From NCBI GenBank assembly GCA_020025885.1, contig JAHHRJ010000002.1, positions 1 through 64,000 on the forward strand: DNA of 64,000 nt, given 5' to 3'. Source of the stretch: Butyricicoccus sp. (GTDB taxonomy: Bacteria > Bacillota > Clostridia > Oscillospirales > Butyricicoccaceae). Position numbers and translations under genes: made by a program. The notes beneath the pieces were generated by a model. That model was not told the origin of the DNA. It saw only the letters and a list, made by a program, of their open reading frames with translations, and did no database searches. Shown here one piece after another: positions 53,500 through 62,798 of this stretch. Position 1 is the first letter of the stretch. Each line of letters opens with the position of its first letter.

Positions 53500-54291
53500 A
53501 TGGCAGAGTTCATTTCGCTGTATTCCGGTTCGTCGGGCAATTGCAGTGTGATTCGCTCCGGTAACCGATATTTGATGGTAGATATGGGCAAGTGCTGCCG
53601 TACCACGGTAAACGCTCTGAAAGAGCTGAACTTGACCATTGAAGACTGCGACGGCATCCTAATCACGCACGAGCACAGCGACCATGTAAAGGGCCTGAAT
53701 GTCTTTCTGAAGCACTACCGTGTTCCGGTATATGGTGCAGCGGATACGCTGGATATGCTGCAGCAAAACGGTCTGGTGCCGCCGGACAGCGACCTGATCA
53801 CGCTTGGCTGCAATGCGCCGGAAGATTTGGGCGCGTTCCGCGTGGAAATGTTCCGCACCAGCCACGATGTGCCTTGCGTGGGATACCGGATTGCCACGCC
53901 GGACGGCCGCCAGATGGCCATTGCGACTGACCTTGGTATTTTGACGCCGGGTGTACATAAAGCGCTGGACGGCTGCGATATGGTTGCGCTGGAAAGCAAT
54001 TATGACCTGCGTATGCTGCGGGAAGGACCGTATCCTTACTACCTGCGTGCTCGCATTGAAAGTCCGCGCGGACACCTGTCCAACGATGAATGCAGCGCTA
54101 AGGTGCTGGAATTGATTCAGAGCGGCTGCAAAAAAATCGCTTTATGCCATTTGTCGCAGGAAAATAATACGCCGGAACTGGCGCTGCGCAGTGTGTTCAA
54201 TACGCTGGGTGCAGCAGGTGTTGTACCGCCGGCAGATTGCATTGTCCAGACACAAAGACGAAGCGAAATCAGTCCGCCGCTTGCTTTCTGA
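53500..54291 (+). CDS. walJ: MBL-fold exonuclease WalJ/YycJ
   Basis: A 263-residue metallo-beta-lactamase-fold protein with LYSGSSGNCSVI at the N-terminus (typical of YycJ) and H-x-H-x-D-H in THEHSDHVKG near 57. Family members are DNA exonucleases, linked in some Firmicutes to the WalRK two-component system, which is not in this window. The ATG at 53500 follows GAAGAAGGAG. Confidence 0.9.
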   Translation: MAEFISLYSGSSGNCSVIRSGNRYLMVDMGKCCRTTVNALKELNLTIEDCDGILITHEHSDHVKGLNVFLKHYRVPVYGAADTLDMLQQNGLVPPDSDLITLGCNAPEDLGAFRVEMFRTSHDVPCVGYRIATPDGRQMAIATDLGILTPGVHKALDGCDMVALESNYDLRMLREGPYPYYLRARIESPRGHLSNDECSAKVLELIQSGCKKIALCHLSQENNTPELALRSVFNTLGAAGVVPPADCIVQTQRRSEISPPLAF

Positions 54292-54310
54292 TCCTTCGTT
54301 TGCAAAGAAA

Positions 54311-54358
54311 AATAAAACAGGCATCGTTCAGAAGATTCTGGGCGGTGCCTGTTTTGCA
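54311..54358 (+). terminator. Intrinsic terminator after walJ
   Basis: AAAACAGGCA pairs with TGCCTGTTTT across a 22-base loop. The next 150 bases hold no supported gene, only the promoter that follows. Confidence 0.72.
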
Positions 54359-54508
54359 TGATGCAGAAAAAGCGGCCAAACAAAATGCCAATACAGAGGG
54401 CTGTTTTGAAAAGGATACGTTTCGACGTTTTTTTTCGTGAAGGTCATGCATTTTGAGAGCAAAATATGCCAGTGCGCTATACAGAAGTAACAGAAAAACG
54501 TCGTTTGC

Positions 54509-54536
54509 TTGAAAAGAAGGGAAAGCGTGATATAAT
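54509..54536 (+). promoter_or_regulatory. Promoter for the RICIN-domain protein gene
   Basis: TTGAAA and consensus TATAAT are separated by 16 bases. Confidence 0.6.
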
Positions 54537-54604
54537 TCTACTGAAAGAGGACGTTTTCATTTGTGCAGTTTATCTATTTGAATGTTTGGAAAGAGGGAAA
54601 GACC

Positions 54605-55333
54605 ATGAAAAAGATCGCACAGACAATGATTGTAGCGGACTGCTATTACACCATTGTAAACGCAAATGGGAAAGTAATCGAGGCTGTTGAGGGAAATGAA
54701 AACGGCGGAGCAATCCAGCTGGCTTCTGCTACCAAGGCTGCCAATCAGCAGTGGATGTTCCTGCGTATGGGTGAGGGCGTCTACCGCATCCAGAACCGCA
54801 GCACGGGCAAAATGATGGACCTGATGATGAACGGTACCGTAGATGGCACTTGGCTGCATCAGTGGGAGGACGTGAACGGTTCTTCTCAGCTGTGGATTGT
54901 GGAAGCCGGCAATGACGGCACCGTAAAGATCAAGGCACAGCTGGCTCCTACCAAGTGCATCGACGTGGTTGGTATGAGCAACGAAGACGGCGCACACATC
55001 CAGATTTGGCAGGATGTGAACGGCGACAACCAGAAATGGACCATCAGCGAAGTAAAGGAAAAGGCTGCCGCTAAGAAGTCTGCTGCTAAAAAGACCACTA
55101 CCACGAAAAAGGCTGCGGCAGAAAAGAAAGCTGAAGAAGTTAAGGCAGAAGAACCTGCAAAGGTTGAGGTCAAAGCAGAAGAACCCAAGGTAGAAGTCAA
55201 GGCAGAACCTGCCAAGGCTGAGCCTGTTGCCGCAGCAGTCGAAGAGCCGAAGGAAGTTGTAGCTGCACCCGCAAAGGCAAAGGGCAAGGCTTCCGGCAAG
55301 AAGAAGTCCGGCAAGAAGGGCAAAAAGAAATAA
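54605..55333 (+). CDS. Cytosolic RICIN beta-trefoil protein with histone-H1-like tail
   Basis: A 242-residue protein. Residues 8-153 form a RICIN-type beta-trefoil: three repeats with the Q-x-W signature (NQQWMF near 47, SQLWIV near 95, NQKWTI near 142), a fold that usually binds sugars. Residues 155-242 are a low-complexity Lys/Ala/Glu/Pro/Val tail (KKSAAKKTTTTKK, PAKVEVKAEEP, KKKSGKKGKKK) like histone H1 tails. No signal peptide or membrane segment is present, so it should stay in the cytoplasm. GAAAGAGGG precedes the ATG at 54605. It is monocistronic with a good promoter and terminator. Function unknown. Confidence 0.82.
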   Translation: MKKIAQTMIVADCYYTIVNANGKVIEAVEGNENGGAIQLASATKAANQQWMFLRMGEGVYRIQNRSTGKMMDLMMNGTVDGTWLHQWEDVNGSSQLWIVEAGNDGTVKIKAQLAPTKCIDVVGMSNEDGAHIQIWQDVNGDNQKWTISEVKEKAAAKKSAAKKTTTTKKAAAEKKAEEVKAEEPAKVEVKAEEPKVEVKAEPAKAEPVAAAVEEPKEVVAAPAKAKGKASGKKKSGKKGKKK

Positions 55334-55414
55334 GACGGGATAAAAACAAATTCTTGTAATTTGCGGTAAATGGCGGCGCAAGCGCCATGCCGAGCATCCC
55401 AATCAAAGATGATA

Positions 55415-55463
55415 AAAACCGAACCGGTTTCCTGTATGGAGTGCCGGTTCGGTTTTTTGTTTA
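55415..55463 (+). terminator. Intrinsic terminator after RICIN-domain gene
   Basis: AAAACCGAACCGG pairs perfectly with CCGGTTCGGTTTT across a 16-base loop, followed by TTG. Confidence 0.85.
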
Positions 55464-55756
55464 CATCCGTAGAGAAGGTGATTTTTCCGCACTTCGGCAA
55501 GAATGTATCTGTTTGCCTTTCTGGTGGCGCACCACAAGGCTGAAAACGCATGCAATCTGCATGCAACAGGATAAGCCGGACCTTGGGTTGAGGCTCATGG
55601 CTCTTGCAGGATACAGACGTGTTTTTGGCTGTGATGCGCCTTACTTATAGGGCTGACGAATGAAAGTCCGTAGCAATGAAAAATCAAACGGTTCTGGTTT
55701 TGCGGCAGGGAGCAGCATGGTTGTTCCTGCGAAGAAAGAGAGATTCACCGCATAAA
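55464..55756. other. Intergenic region with a palindrome
   Basis: No ORF here has a convincing ribosome site. The perfect inverted repeat GCATGCA-ATC-TGCATGC lies at 55548-55564. It is not flanked by a promoter I can recognise. Confidence 0.35.
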
Positions 55757-55802
55757 AAGAAGGTACGGCACAGCCCCAAACAGGACCATGCCGTACCTTT
55801 TA
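55755..55802 (-). terminator. Intrinsic terminator after GH20 gene
   Basis: On the minus strand AAGGTACGGCA pairs with TGCCGTACCTT across an 18-base loop, followed by CTTTTTAT. Confidence 0.8.
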
Positions 55803-55856
55803 CATCATTGCTTTACCTATGGGACGGACCCAAAAGGAATGGCAATCTTTTTTGAA

Positions 55857-58800
55857 TTAGCTGCGGCGACGCTTAAAGAACAGAACTGCGCCTGCGCCAG
55901 CAGCGGAGAGCACGAGTGCGAGGCTCCAAATTACCAGATTGGTTTCGTCGCCCGTATGAGGATTATTTGCATTGTTGTTCTGGGCGTTGTTTGCATTGCT
56001 ATTCTGGGAATTGTTCGTATTGTTATTCTGGGGCTGGCTCGGAGCCTGCTCAGCGGTCAGACCACGGATTGCAGCGTCGAGAGCTTCAACGGCCTTGTCA
56101 ACCACAGCCTGGTCGTTCTTGCTCAGGTTCTCGTCTGCCAGAACCTTCTTGGCAGCGTCGAGAGCAGTCTGGAATGCCTTTACGCTCTCAGCGGTGTAGC
56201 CGTTGAGCTTCTTCTTTTCAGCCTTGGTAACCAGGTCCTTCAGAGCGGACTTGTCTGCCTTGACCAGCTGAGCAGAAATAGCGTTGGCAAGAGATTCGGT
56301 AGCGGCCTTTACGTCTGCTTCGGTAGCATGCTTGTTTGCCATTACCTTCTTAGCTTCGGCCAGAGCGTCCAGCATCTGCTGCCAGTTGGTCTGTACATAC
56401 TGATCCTGCTTGTGGATCATGGCCTCGGCCTTGTCAATCTGCTCCTTCAGCATGGACTTGTCGATGGCGGTCCACTTAGCGTACAGCATCATGTCGCTCT
56501 CAACAGGAGCAGCAAAGTCGTAAGCAGTGGTGCAATTCTTATCGGTGAACCAGCCGCCGAATACGAAACCGTCCAAAACAGGATCCTGCGGCTTAGCTAC
56601 GGGCTGGCCAGCAACCACAGCTGCGGTGTCCAAAATGCTGCCGTCCATAGAGACGAACTGCACCTCGAAGCGCTCGGTGGGCGTTACATTGTTAGCGTGG
56701 AACGATACGCTGTCCACCTTGCCCTGGAAGGCGTTGGTGGTGCTGCCGATGCGAGCAACGGGCATATCAAAGGAAGAATGCTTGATGCCGGTATTACCCA
56801 TGAATTTGGTGGTGGAGTGTTCATCCGGCAGGAAGGAGCCAACTGCTTCGATCTGCTTGCCATCTACCAGCAGATAGGTCTTGTTGCCTTCGTTGCGGAT
56901 GGTCAGCTCAACCCACTGGTCGTGGGGCAGATTGTAGTCGAAGACGTACTCATACAGTTCACGAGCAAAGCCCAGCTTCCAGGAACCATCCTTGGAAGAA
57001 AGTGCCTTGATGGTGGTTTCGCCATAGGCAGCGTCAGCCTCCAGCAGGATCTGCTCGCTGTCCTGATGTGCGCTGTCCTTGTAAACGCGCATGGTGATGG
57101 AGTTGTTGGGGCCCATCACATTCAGGCCGGTTTCAGCATAAGACTTACCGCCGTTCAGCACCAGGCTGCCATCCTGAATGGTTGCACCATTGAGGGTCAG
57201 ATTATGCTTGTTGCCAGAAATGTCGTGGCTGTTCTTGAAGGAATAGTGTGCGTACTCCTGCGTGTCAGGAGCCAGTTCGATCTCGTGGTAGGGATCGCTG
57301 TTGGGTGCGGTGCCCAGGGTCTCGATGTTAGTCTTGGCATCGTTGAAGTTGAGGTCCAGGCCGTCGCCGCCGGTACCCCACATCTTGACGCTCAGATAGG
57401 GCATAGCGTGCATAAAGCGGTAGAAGGTGTCGGCTTCGTTGATGCCGGCTGCATTGGTATCGATGTTATCCTGCCAGATCGCAAAGGTGGCGCCCATCAT
57501 CTGGTCGGAGCCAGTGGGAATCCAGGTGCCGCCAAAGTTTTCGGGCTCCCAGTTGTTGTACAGGTTCTGGGGCTTCAGCAAGTCGCCATAGAGGCCAGTG
57601 TTGCCGCTGCCATTGGGAACGATATACAGGTCGCCGTCAATCGTATTGATCAGGTTGAAGCCCAGGTTGAACATATCCTGCGGTTTAGCCCAGCTGGTAT
57701 TCCAAATGTTCATCTGTGCGCCCTGAACGTGCTCAGGCTTAAAGGGATGCTTGTTGGGCTGGCCGCTCATAGAGGACAAGCTGCCCCATACGCGGACCTG
57801 ACGGTGTTTGGTGTTCTGGATATAATCGATCATCTGGATGAGGAAGTTGCGGTAAGCCGGGTGGCTGTCGTAGAATTCGTCAGCGCCGATGTGTACCACG
57901 GTGTTCTCATCGAAGATGTCTTCGTCAATATACTCATCAAAGATGGTCTTAACGATTTCGATTGCTTCTTGCTTGCTGATGTCCACATGGTCAAACCAGG
58001 GACGGTTGTTGCTGCCCTTCTTGTGCAGAACCAGGTCGTCGCGGCCAAGGGTGTTTTTGATGTAATTGGCAACAGACAGTGCGTGAGCGGGTACGTCAAT
58101 TTCGGGGGTGATGTTTACGCCCAAAGCACGGGAGTCATCCATAAAGGACTTGAACTCCTGCTTGGTGTAGAAGTAGTCCTTAGAGGTCAGGCCTTCTTTG
58201 TCAGATTCCAGGCGGAAACCCTGGTAGGAGTTCCAAGCTTCCAGTTCTTTGCCAGCCTCAACGTATTTCTCCATGAAGATCAGGTTGTCGCTCAGGTGAA
58301 TGTGGAAGTCATTCATCTTGTACCAGGACATGTTCTTGACAAAGTTGCGCAGCATTTCCATAGACATGGGCTTACGGCCTACGTCCAGCATGAAGCCGCG
58401 GGTCTCAAACTCAGGATAGTCTTTTGCAGTACCCTGAGCAATGGTCTGATTCTTGCTCAGAACCAGTGCCTGCAGCACAGAACGAGTGCCCCAGTAAGCG
58501 CCGGTGGTGTGGTTTGCCTGAATCACAACACGGTCGGTAACTTCCATGTTGTAGGTTTCCTTGTCAAAGCCTGCGCCGTCCAGATACATCAGCTGGATGT
58601 CGCCTGCCTTGGCTGCCTCGGTAACGATGGGCAGGTCCAGGCCAAACAGGTCCTGAATGTCGTTCTTGAGTTCCTTTGCTACGCTGAGCATTGCTTCATC
58701 AGCAACGATGCGGCTCTGTGCATTCAGCGTAAAGACCTTACCGTTCTGCTCCGCAGAGCTGTACCACTGCGCCAGTTCGGGAACGACAGCAGGCTTGGTA

Positions 58801-60551
58801 TTGCCTTCGTTTGCGCTATGTACACCAGGAATGGTCAGCTCTACCTTGGAGGAGCCGGATGCCGTAGTGTTTTCCGCTTCACGGACAGTAACCGTGATTT
58901 CAACCTTGGTGTCTACCAGGGGAGTGTAAACGGTGCCGTCTGCACCAACGACCTGCTCGTAGTTGCAGCCCCAGGTAGCAGTGTACTTCTCAGGCACTTC
59001 GCCGGTCATGACGACCTTGCCGTTCTCCAGCTTAACGCTGCGAGCCAGTTCATCTGCAATAGTAGCGGGCGTGCGCACGATTTCGGATTTGCCCTGATAT
59101 ACCTCGAACTCGTACAGAGCAACGTTGTTCCAGCTGCCGTGATAGTTTTCTACGCGAACACGGACATGACGTGCTTCTACGGGTGCATCGAAGTTGACGG
59201 TCTGGATAGGTGCGGTAACCTGAGACAGCTTGCCATCAAAGGTCTTCTGCATGGTCCAGTGCTGGCCATCCAGAGAAGTTTCTACATGCCACTTTTGGGG
59301 GTTGTTGTTTTCCCAGTAGAGGATTACGCTGCCAACCATGTACTTTGCACCCAGGTCGTAGGTGATGGTCGGGCTCTGCACATCTTTATTGGTTGCCCAG
59401 CGGGAATTCTTATCGGTTCTGTTGCCGTCACGAGCCTTATCTGCGGTGAAATCCGTATTAGACTCTACGTTGGTAGCGGTAGCGCGAACCGTGTCCAGAC
59501 GGGCCAGGTTGGTGCCGTCGGGGGCAGTGACCAGTTCATCTTTGGGCGGCTCGACGGTTTCCGGCATATGGCCCATGACCTCAAATTCGCGCACGCCTAC
59601 GTTGTACCAACCAGTTACAGACTCAACGTACTTGGTTGCAACCAGACGGACATAACGGGCAGTGACAGGAGTCTGCAAATCATGGGAAACTTCATCAGCA
59701 GCGTCAGCGTTGGTAATGTCTACACGCTTTTCCCAGTTGTTTTTGTCCGTGGAAGTATCGATGTGATAGTCTCTGATGTTGGTCTTTTCCCAGAACACGT
59801 TGAAGCTGGTGATGGTGCGCTCAGCGCCCAGGTCCAGCGTCAGGGTGCGCGGAGTGGTACCAGAACCATCATCGTTGGAACCCCAGCGGGAATCCTTGCC
59901 GCGATCGCCGTCGATGGTTTTATCAGCGGTAAAGGTATTGCCGTCGGTGTTATCAGCTTCGGCCTTTACACCCTTCAGAGTGGACAGATTGCCCAGGGTG
60001 ACCTTTTTCTGGCCGTAGACCTCGAATTCATACGCAGACACGTTGAACCAACGATCAACAGCCGGGCTGTACTTGGTCACGCGCAGACGGATATAGCGTG
60101 CGTCAACAGGCTCGGGCAGTGTGTGTGCGTCCTCGAGTTTGCCGACCTCACGTTCTACAGGTACCTGCGGATCCCAGTTTTTTCCGTCCGCAGAGGTTTC
60201 AACAAAATAGTTCTGAATGTTGGGTGCTTCCCAGAAAACCTTCACGCTGTTGATGGTGCAGGTTTTGCCCAGGTCCAGCGTCAGGGTGCGCTCGGTGGTA
60301 CCCTGATTATCATTGTCAGTGGCCCAACGAGAGTTGTTGTTGGTGCGGTCGCCATCGACTGCCGCAGAAGCAGGGTGACCGTTTTCAGAGTTGTCTGCAG
60401 TGGCGACTACGCCGGGTTCAAGGGCCAGGTTGATGTCCTCGCTAGCCTCGGGCGCAGCTTCAGGAGCTGCCACTGCGAATACCGCCGTTTGTCCAGCCAG
60501 CATTACTGCTGCCAGGAGGCCGGCCAGCAATCGTTTGTGGATTTTCTTCAT
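55857..60551 (-). CDS. Cell-wall-anchored GH20 beta-N-acetylhexosaminidase, multidomain
   Basis: A 1564-residue secreted enzyme. Order: signal peptide (1-29); three F5/8C (CBM32-like) modules (about 37-180, 187-327, 347-487); an Ig-like domain (489-583); GH20b (587-707); the GH20 catalytic barrel (710-1052) with the Asp-Glu pair in HIGADEF near 887; a LamG-like domain (1084-1287); an InlB-type repeat (1290-1365); two FIVAR helical domains (1366-1505); an Asn-rich linker; and a sorting signal NPHTG near 1532 with hydrophobic helix and RRR end. It should release GlcNAc/GalNAc-type units or lacto-N-biose from mucin or milk glycans. GADE instead of GGDE slightly favours a lacto-N-biosidase-like specificity, which is unproven. 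A weak promoter TTGGCT-N16-TAGATT is at 60641-60668. GGAAGAGAGG precedes the ATG. Confidence 0.92.
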   Translation of the reverse strand: MKKIHKRLLAGLLAAVMLAGQTAVFAVAAPEAAPEASEDINLALEPGVVATADNSENGHPASAAVDGDRTNNNSRWATDNDNQGTTERTLTLDLGKTCTINSVKVFWEAPNIQNYFVETSADGKNWDPQVPVEREVGKLEDAHTLPEPVDARYIRLRVTKYSPAVDRWFNVSAYEFEVYGQKKVTLGNLSTLKGVKAEADNTDGNTFTADKTIDGDRGKDSRWGSNDDGSGTTPRTLTLDLGAERTITSFNVFWEKTNIRDYHIDTSTDKNNWEKRVDITNADAADEVSHDLQTPVTARYVRLVATKYVESVTGWYNVGVREFEVMGHMPETVEPPKDELVTAPDGTNLARLDTVRATATNVESNTDFTADKARDGNRTDKNSRWATNKDVQSPTITYDLGAKYMVGSVILYWENNNPQKWHVETSLDGQHWTMQKTFDGKLSQVTAPIQTVNFDAPVEARHVRVRVENYHGSWNNVALYEFEVYQGKSEIVRTPATIADELARSVKLENGKVVMTGEVPEKYTATWGCNYEQVVGADGTVYTPLVDTKVEITVTVREAENTTASGSSKVELTIPGVHSANEGNTKPAVVPELAQWYSSAEQNGKVFTLNAQSRIVADEAMLSVAKELKNDIQDLFGLDLPIVTEAAKAGDIQLMYLDGAGFDKETYNMEVTDRVVIQANHTTGAYWGTRSVLQALVLSKNQTIAQGTAKDYPEFETRGFMLDVGRKPMSMEMLRNFVKNMSWYKMNDFHIHLSDNLIFMEKYVEAGKELEAWNSYQGFRLESDKEGLTSKDYFYTKQEFKSFMDDSRALGVNITPEIDVPAHALSVANYIKNTLGRDDLVLHKKGSNNRPWFDHVDISKQEAIEIVKTIFDEYIDEDIFDENTVVHIGADEFYDSHPAYRNFLIQMIDYIQNTKHRQVRVWGSLSSMSGQPNKHPFKPEHVQGAQMNIWNTSWAKPQDMFNLGFNLINTIDGDLYIVPNGSGNTGLYGDLLKPQNLYNNWEPENFGGTWIPTGSDQMMGATFAIWQDNIDTNAAGINEADTFYRFMHAMPYLSVKMWGTGGDGLDLNFNDAKTNIETLGTAPNSDPYHEIELAPDTQEYAHYSFKNSHDISGNKHNLTLNGATIQDGSLVLNGGKSYAETGLNVMGPNNSITMRVYKDSAHQDSEQILLEADAAYGETTIKALSSKDGSWKLGFARELYEYVFDYNLPHDQWVELTIRNEGNKTYLLVDGKQIEAVGSFLPDEHSTTKFMGNTGIKHSSFDMPVARIGSTTNAFQGKVDSVSFHANNVTPTERFEVQFVSMDGSILDTAAVVAGQPVAKPQDPVLDGFVFGGWFTDKNCTTAYDFAAPVESDMMLYAKWTAIDKSMLKEQIDKAEAMIHKQDQYVQTNWQQMLDALAEAKKVMANKHATEADVKAATESLANAISAQLVKADKSALKDLVTKAEKKKLNGYTAESVKAFQTALDAAKKVLADENLSKNDQAVVDKAVEALDAAIRGLTAEQAPSQPQNNNTNNSQNSNANNAQNNNANNPHTGDETNLVIWSLALVLSAAGAGAVLFFKRRRS

Positions 60552-60668
60552 GCTAGATACCTCTCTTCCTTTTTGTAATTGAGCTTCCCAGACACGCCAC
60601 TGCCATTTTTTACGCATACACACGAAAGGATAAAGCCATGAATCTAACAGAATCTTGTACACAGCCAA

Positions 60669-61152
60669 TGGCATCTTTACCGGACAAAAGAGCAGATACA
60701 CATGACCATGCAGAATCAAACCGCTTGATTTCTGGATTTTTCTTCCGAAGCAGCTAAGAAATTGGAAAAGTGCGTGCCGTCAAGGCACTTACGGAGCTAT
60801 ACTATCAGACCAATCCAGAACTGTCTACGTACGTTATACATGAAAATTGCGAGATTGTTTTATAGATGTTGTACAAGGCTTGCTTTTGCTTGCATGAAAA
60901 GCTGTGAAAAAGCCGCGGAGGACAAAGCACGATTGTTACATTGCATAAAAATTGAAACGCTACTTTGTACTCTTTGCTGCTTCCTTGCATGTCGTGTGCA
61001 CGCCGAGCGAGGACAAAATTATGGCAAGACAAGTACACGCTCGCTTGCGCCGGTTCCCTATATAAGAATAATGTAGCTTGTGGTGCCCTAAGCGCATCCA
61101 GGCATCTGCATTTTGCTTTTCGTCACAGAATGAAAGGGCAGTGACACATTCC
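60669..61152. other. Long AT-rich divergent intergenic region
   Basis: About 480 bases lie between the weak GH20 promoter and the next plus-strand promoter, richer in A+T than its surroundings. TTGTAC recurs (near 60654, 60873, 60965) in varying contexts. I see no ORF with a ribosome site and no clear RNA. It may hold regulatory sites for the flanking surface genes. Confidence 0.35.
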
Positions 61153-61181
61153 TTGTGGTTGACAGCGTTTTAAGATATAAT
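61153..61181 (+). promoter_or_regulatory. Promoter for the GT-C membrane protein gene
   Basis: TTGTGG and consensus TATAAT are separated by 17 bases, 39 bases before the ATG. A TTGACA lies within the spacer but is only 11 bases from the -10. Confidence 0.58.
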
Positions 61182-61220
61182 TCAAGTAAAGTATAAAAGG
61201 ATTGCGTTTAGGAGCAGGAC

Positions 61221-62738
61221 ATGGAGCGTTGGAAAGTTTGTTTTATCCGGTTGATTCGGATTGTATATGCGATACTGTTCGGTTGGGTCTGGCTGACAAT
61301 TGTTTTCCGGAATACTTCGTTTTCATACCGGACGCTGTTTCAGCTGGTTCTGGTTGGCGGCTGGGGTCTGGTGCTGGGAGCATGCCTGTTTTTATGGGAA
61401 AAGGTCGGCCCGTTCTGCAAAAAGCATAAATATAAAATACTGCTTGTCGGGATTGGGCTGATCTTTGGCATCCAGTTGGTGATCGGCTTGCAGACGGTGG
61501 GCAATCCGATGTATGACCATGGAAAAGTCTTTTGGGGCGCATCCCTGTATGCAAACGGTGCGACCGCTGAGGAATTGAATGAGTGCTCGTGGTATCTGCA
61601 CCACTACACCAACAATATCGGTTTGTTTTTGCTGCAGCAGCAACTGTTTCGGGTGCTGCACTGGTTCGGTATTTATGCGGATTATCAGGCGGCGGCCATT
61701 ATGGGGCATCTGCTGTTTGCGGTGATGCTGGTGTCTGGCTTTTGCTGGCTGGACGAGGCGTTTGACACCGACACGGCATTTTTCTATCTGTTTCTGGCTG
61801 CGATGTATGCGCCGGTCTACTTTCAGAGTACAGTGTCGTACACAGACACCTGGTCGATTTGGTGCATCCCGTGCACGCTGCTGTGTATGCATCGGGTGCG
61901 TTCAGCAGATACGCTGCCGAAAAAATTGCTCTGGGGCGTGCTGACCGGTGTTGTATTGGGCGTGGGAATGCAAATCAAGGTGACCGTTTTGATCGTGGCC
62001 ATTGCCGCAGCCATTCTGATGCTGGTGACCTGCCGCAAGAAAGAAAACTGGACCGCGGCAGCTGCCACTGTGTTTGTGGTCGTTCTGGTCTGCGGCGGAT
62101 TCCGCTTCTGGGGCAGACAGACTGTCATGGATCCGGCACGGGCGGGGGAGGCTATGCCTGCTACCCACTGGGTGATGATGGGTTTGCAGGGGGACGGTTG
62201 TTACAACGCCGACGACGAATGGAACATCACTACCCCGGCGGGACCAACGCCGGACAGGGTGAAAAAGAATATCGAAGTAATTCGCCAGCGCCTGCAGGAG
62301 ATGGGGCCCAGAGGCTATTTGCAACTGATTGGGCGAAAGACCTGCCGTACATTTGGTTCGGGCAACGGCGATATGTCGTACAGCTATCGGTTTTCCGACG
62401 AGGAGCAGCCAATCAATCTGGTGTACCGGACGGTGTTTCAGAGCGGACCGTATTATGGACTGTACAATAATCTGTCACACAGCTTTTATCTGGTTCTGCT
62501 GCTACTGGGTATCGTGGGTGCGGCGCTGCAACGTACCGAGCGCACGCTGCCGCAGCAAGGCGTGCTTTGCCTGGCGATGATTGGCTTTTGGATGTTTATG
62601 ATGCTGTGGGAGTCGAATCACCGACAGTTGATCAACCAGTGGCCGCTCTTTTTCATGCTGGGCAGCATTGGACTGGCATCGTTGAGAAAGCCTTTGCACC
62701 ATGCGCTTTCCCAGGTTGGAAAAAAGAAAAATACATAA
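61221..62738 (+). CDS. GT-C fold polytopic glycosyltransferase-like protein
   Basis: A 505-residue protein with about 12 membrane helices. After two N-terminal helices and a cytosolic Lys-rich loop, an extracellular stretch has GNPMYDHGKVF near 95 and HYTNNIGLFLL near 127, the Y-x-N-N pattern seen in Gram-positive GT39-like enzymes. A soluble loop (about 300-400) precedes the last helices. It probably moves a sugar from a lipid carrier outside the membrane; donor and acceptor are unknown. It is monocistronic, with GGAGCAGG upstream of the ATG. Confidence 0.75.
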   Translation: MERWKVCFIRLIRIVYAILFGWVWLTIVFRNTSFSYRTLFQLVLVGGWGLVLGACLFLWEKVGPFCKKHKYKILLVGIGLIFGIQLVIGLQTVGNPMYDHGKVFWGASLYANGATAEELNECSWYLHHYTNNIGLFLLQQQLFRVLHWFGIYADYQAAAIMGHLLFAVMLVSGFCWLDEAFDTDTAFFYLFLAAMYAPVYFQSTVSYTDTWSIWCIPCTLLCMHRVRSADTLPKKLLWGVLTGVVLGVGMQIKVTVLIVAIAAAILMLVTCRKKENWTAAAATVFVVVLVCGGFRFWGRQTVMDPARAGEAMPATHWVMMGLQGDGCYNADDEWNITTPAGPTPDRVKKNIEVIRQRLQEMGPRGYLQLIGRKTCRTFGSGNGDMSYSYRFSDEEQPINLVYRTVFQSGPYYGLYNNLSHSFYLVLLLLGIVGAALQRTERTLPQQGVLCLAMIGFWMFMMLWESNHRQLINQWPLFFMLGSIGLASLRKPLHHALSQVGKKKNT

Positions 62739-62748
62739 GAAAGCATAG

Positions 62749-62798
62749 AAAAATCCCCGGCGGTGTTGCATAAACAGCAAACCTGCCGGGGATTTTTT
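62749..62798 (+). terminator. Intrinsic terminator after GT-C gene
   Basis: AAATCCCCGGC pairs perfectly with GCCGGGGATTT across a 22-base loop, followed by TTTTG. Confidence 0.85.

Noticed and set aside
55788..60578. A 1596-codon open frame on the plus strand, fully antisense to the GH20 gene.
   Set aside because: It mirrors the coding gene, has no ribosome site or domain pattern, and its openness follows from the codon choice of the sense gene. The same explains long antisense frames opposite adhE, rel, murA and others.
60762..61076. A 104-codon frame between the GH20 and GT-C genes.
   Set aside because: TTG start without ribosome site, Cys/Arg-rich composition unlike real proteins here, AT-rich intergenic base composition.
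61157..61181. TTGACA as the -35 of the GT-C gene.
   Set aside because: It is only 11 bases from TATAAT; TTGTGG with a 17-base spacer fits better.
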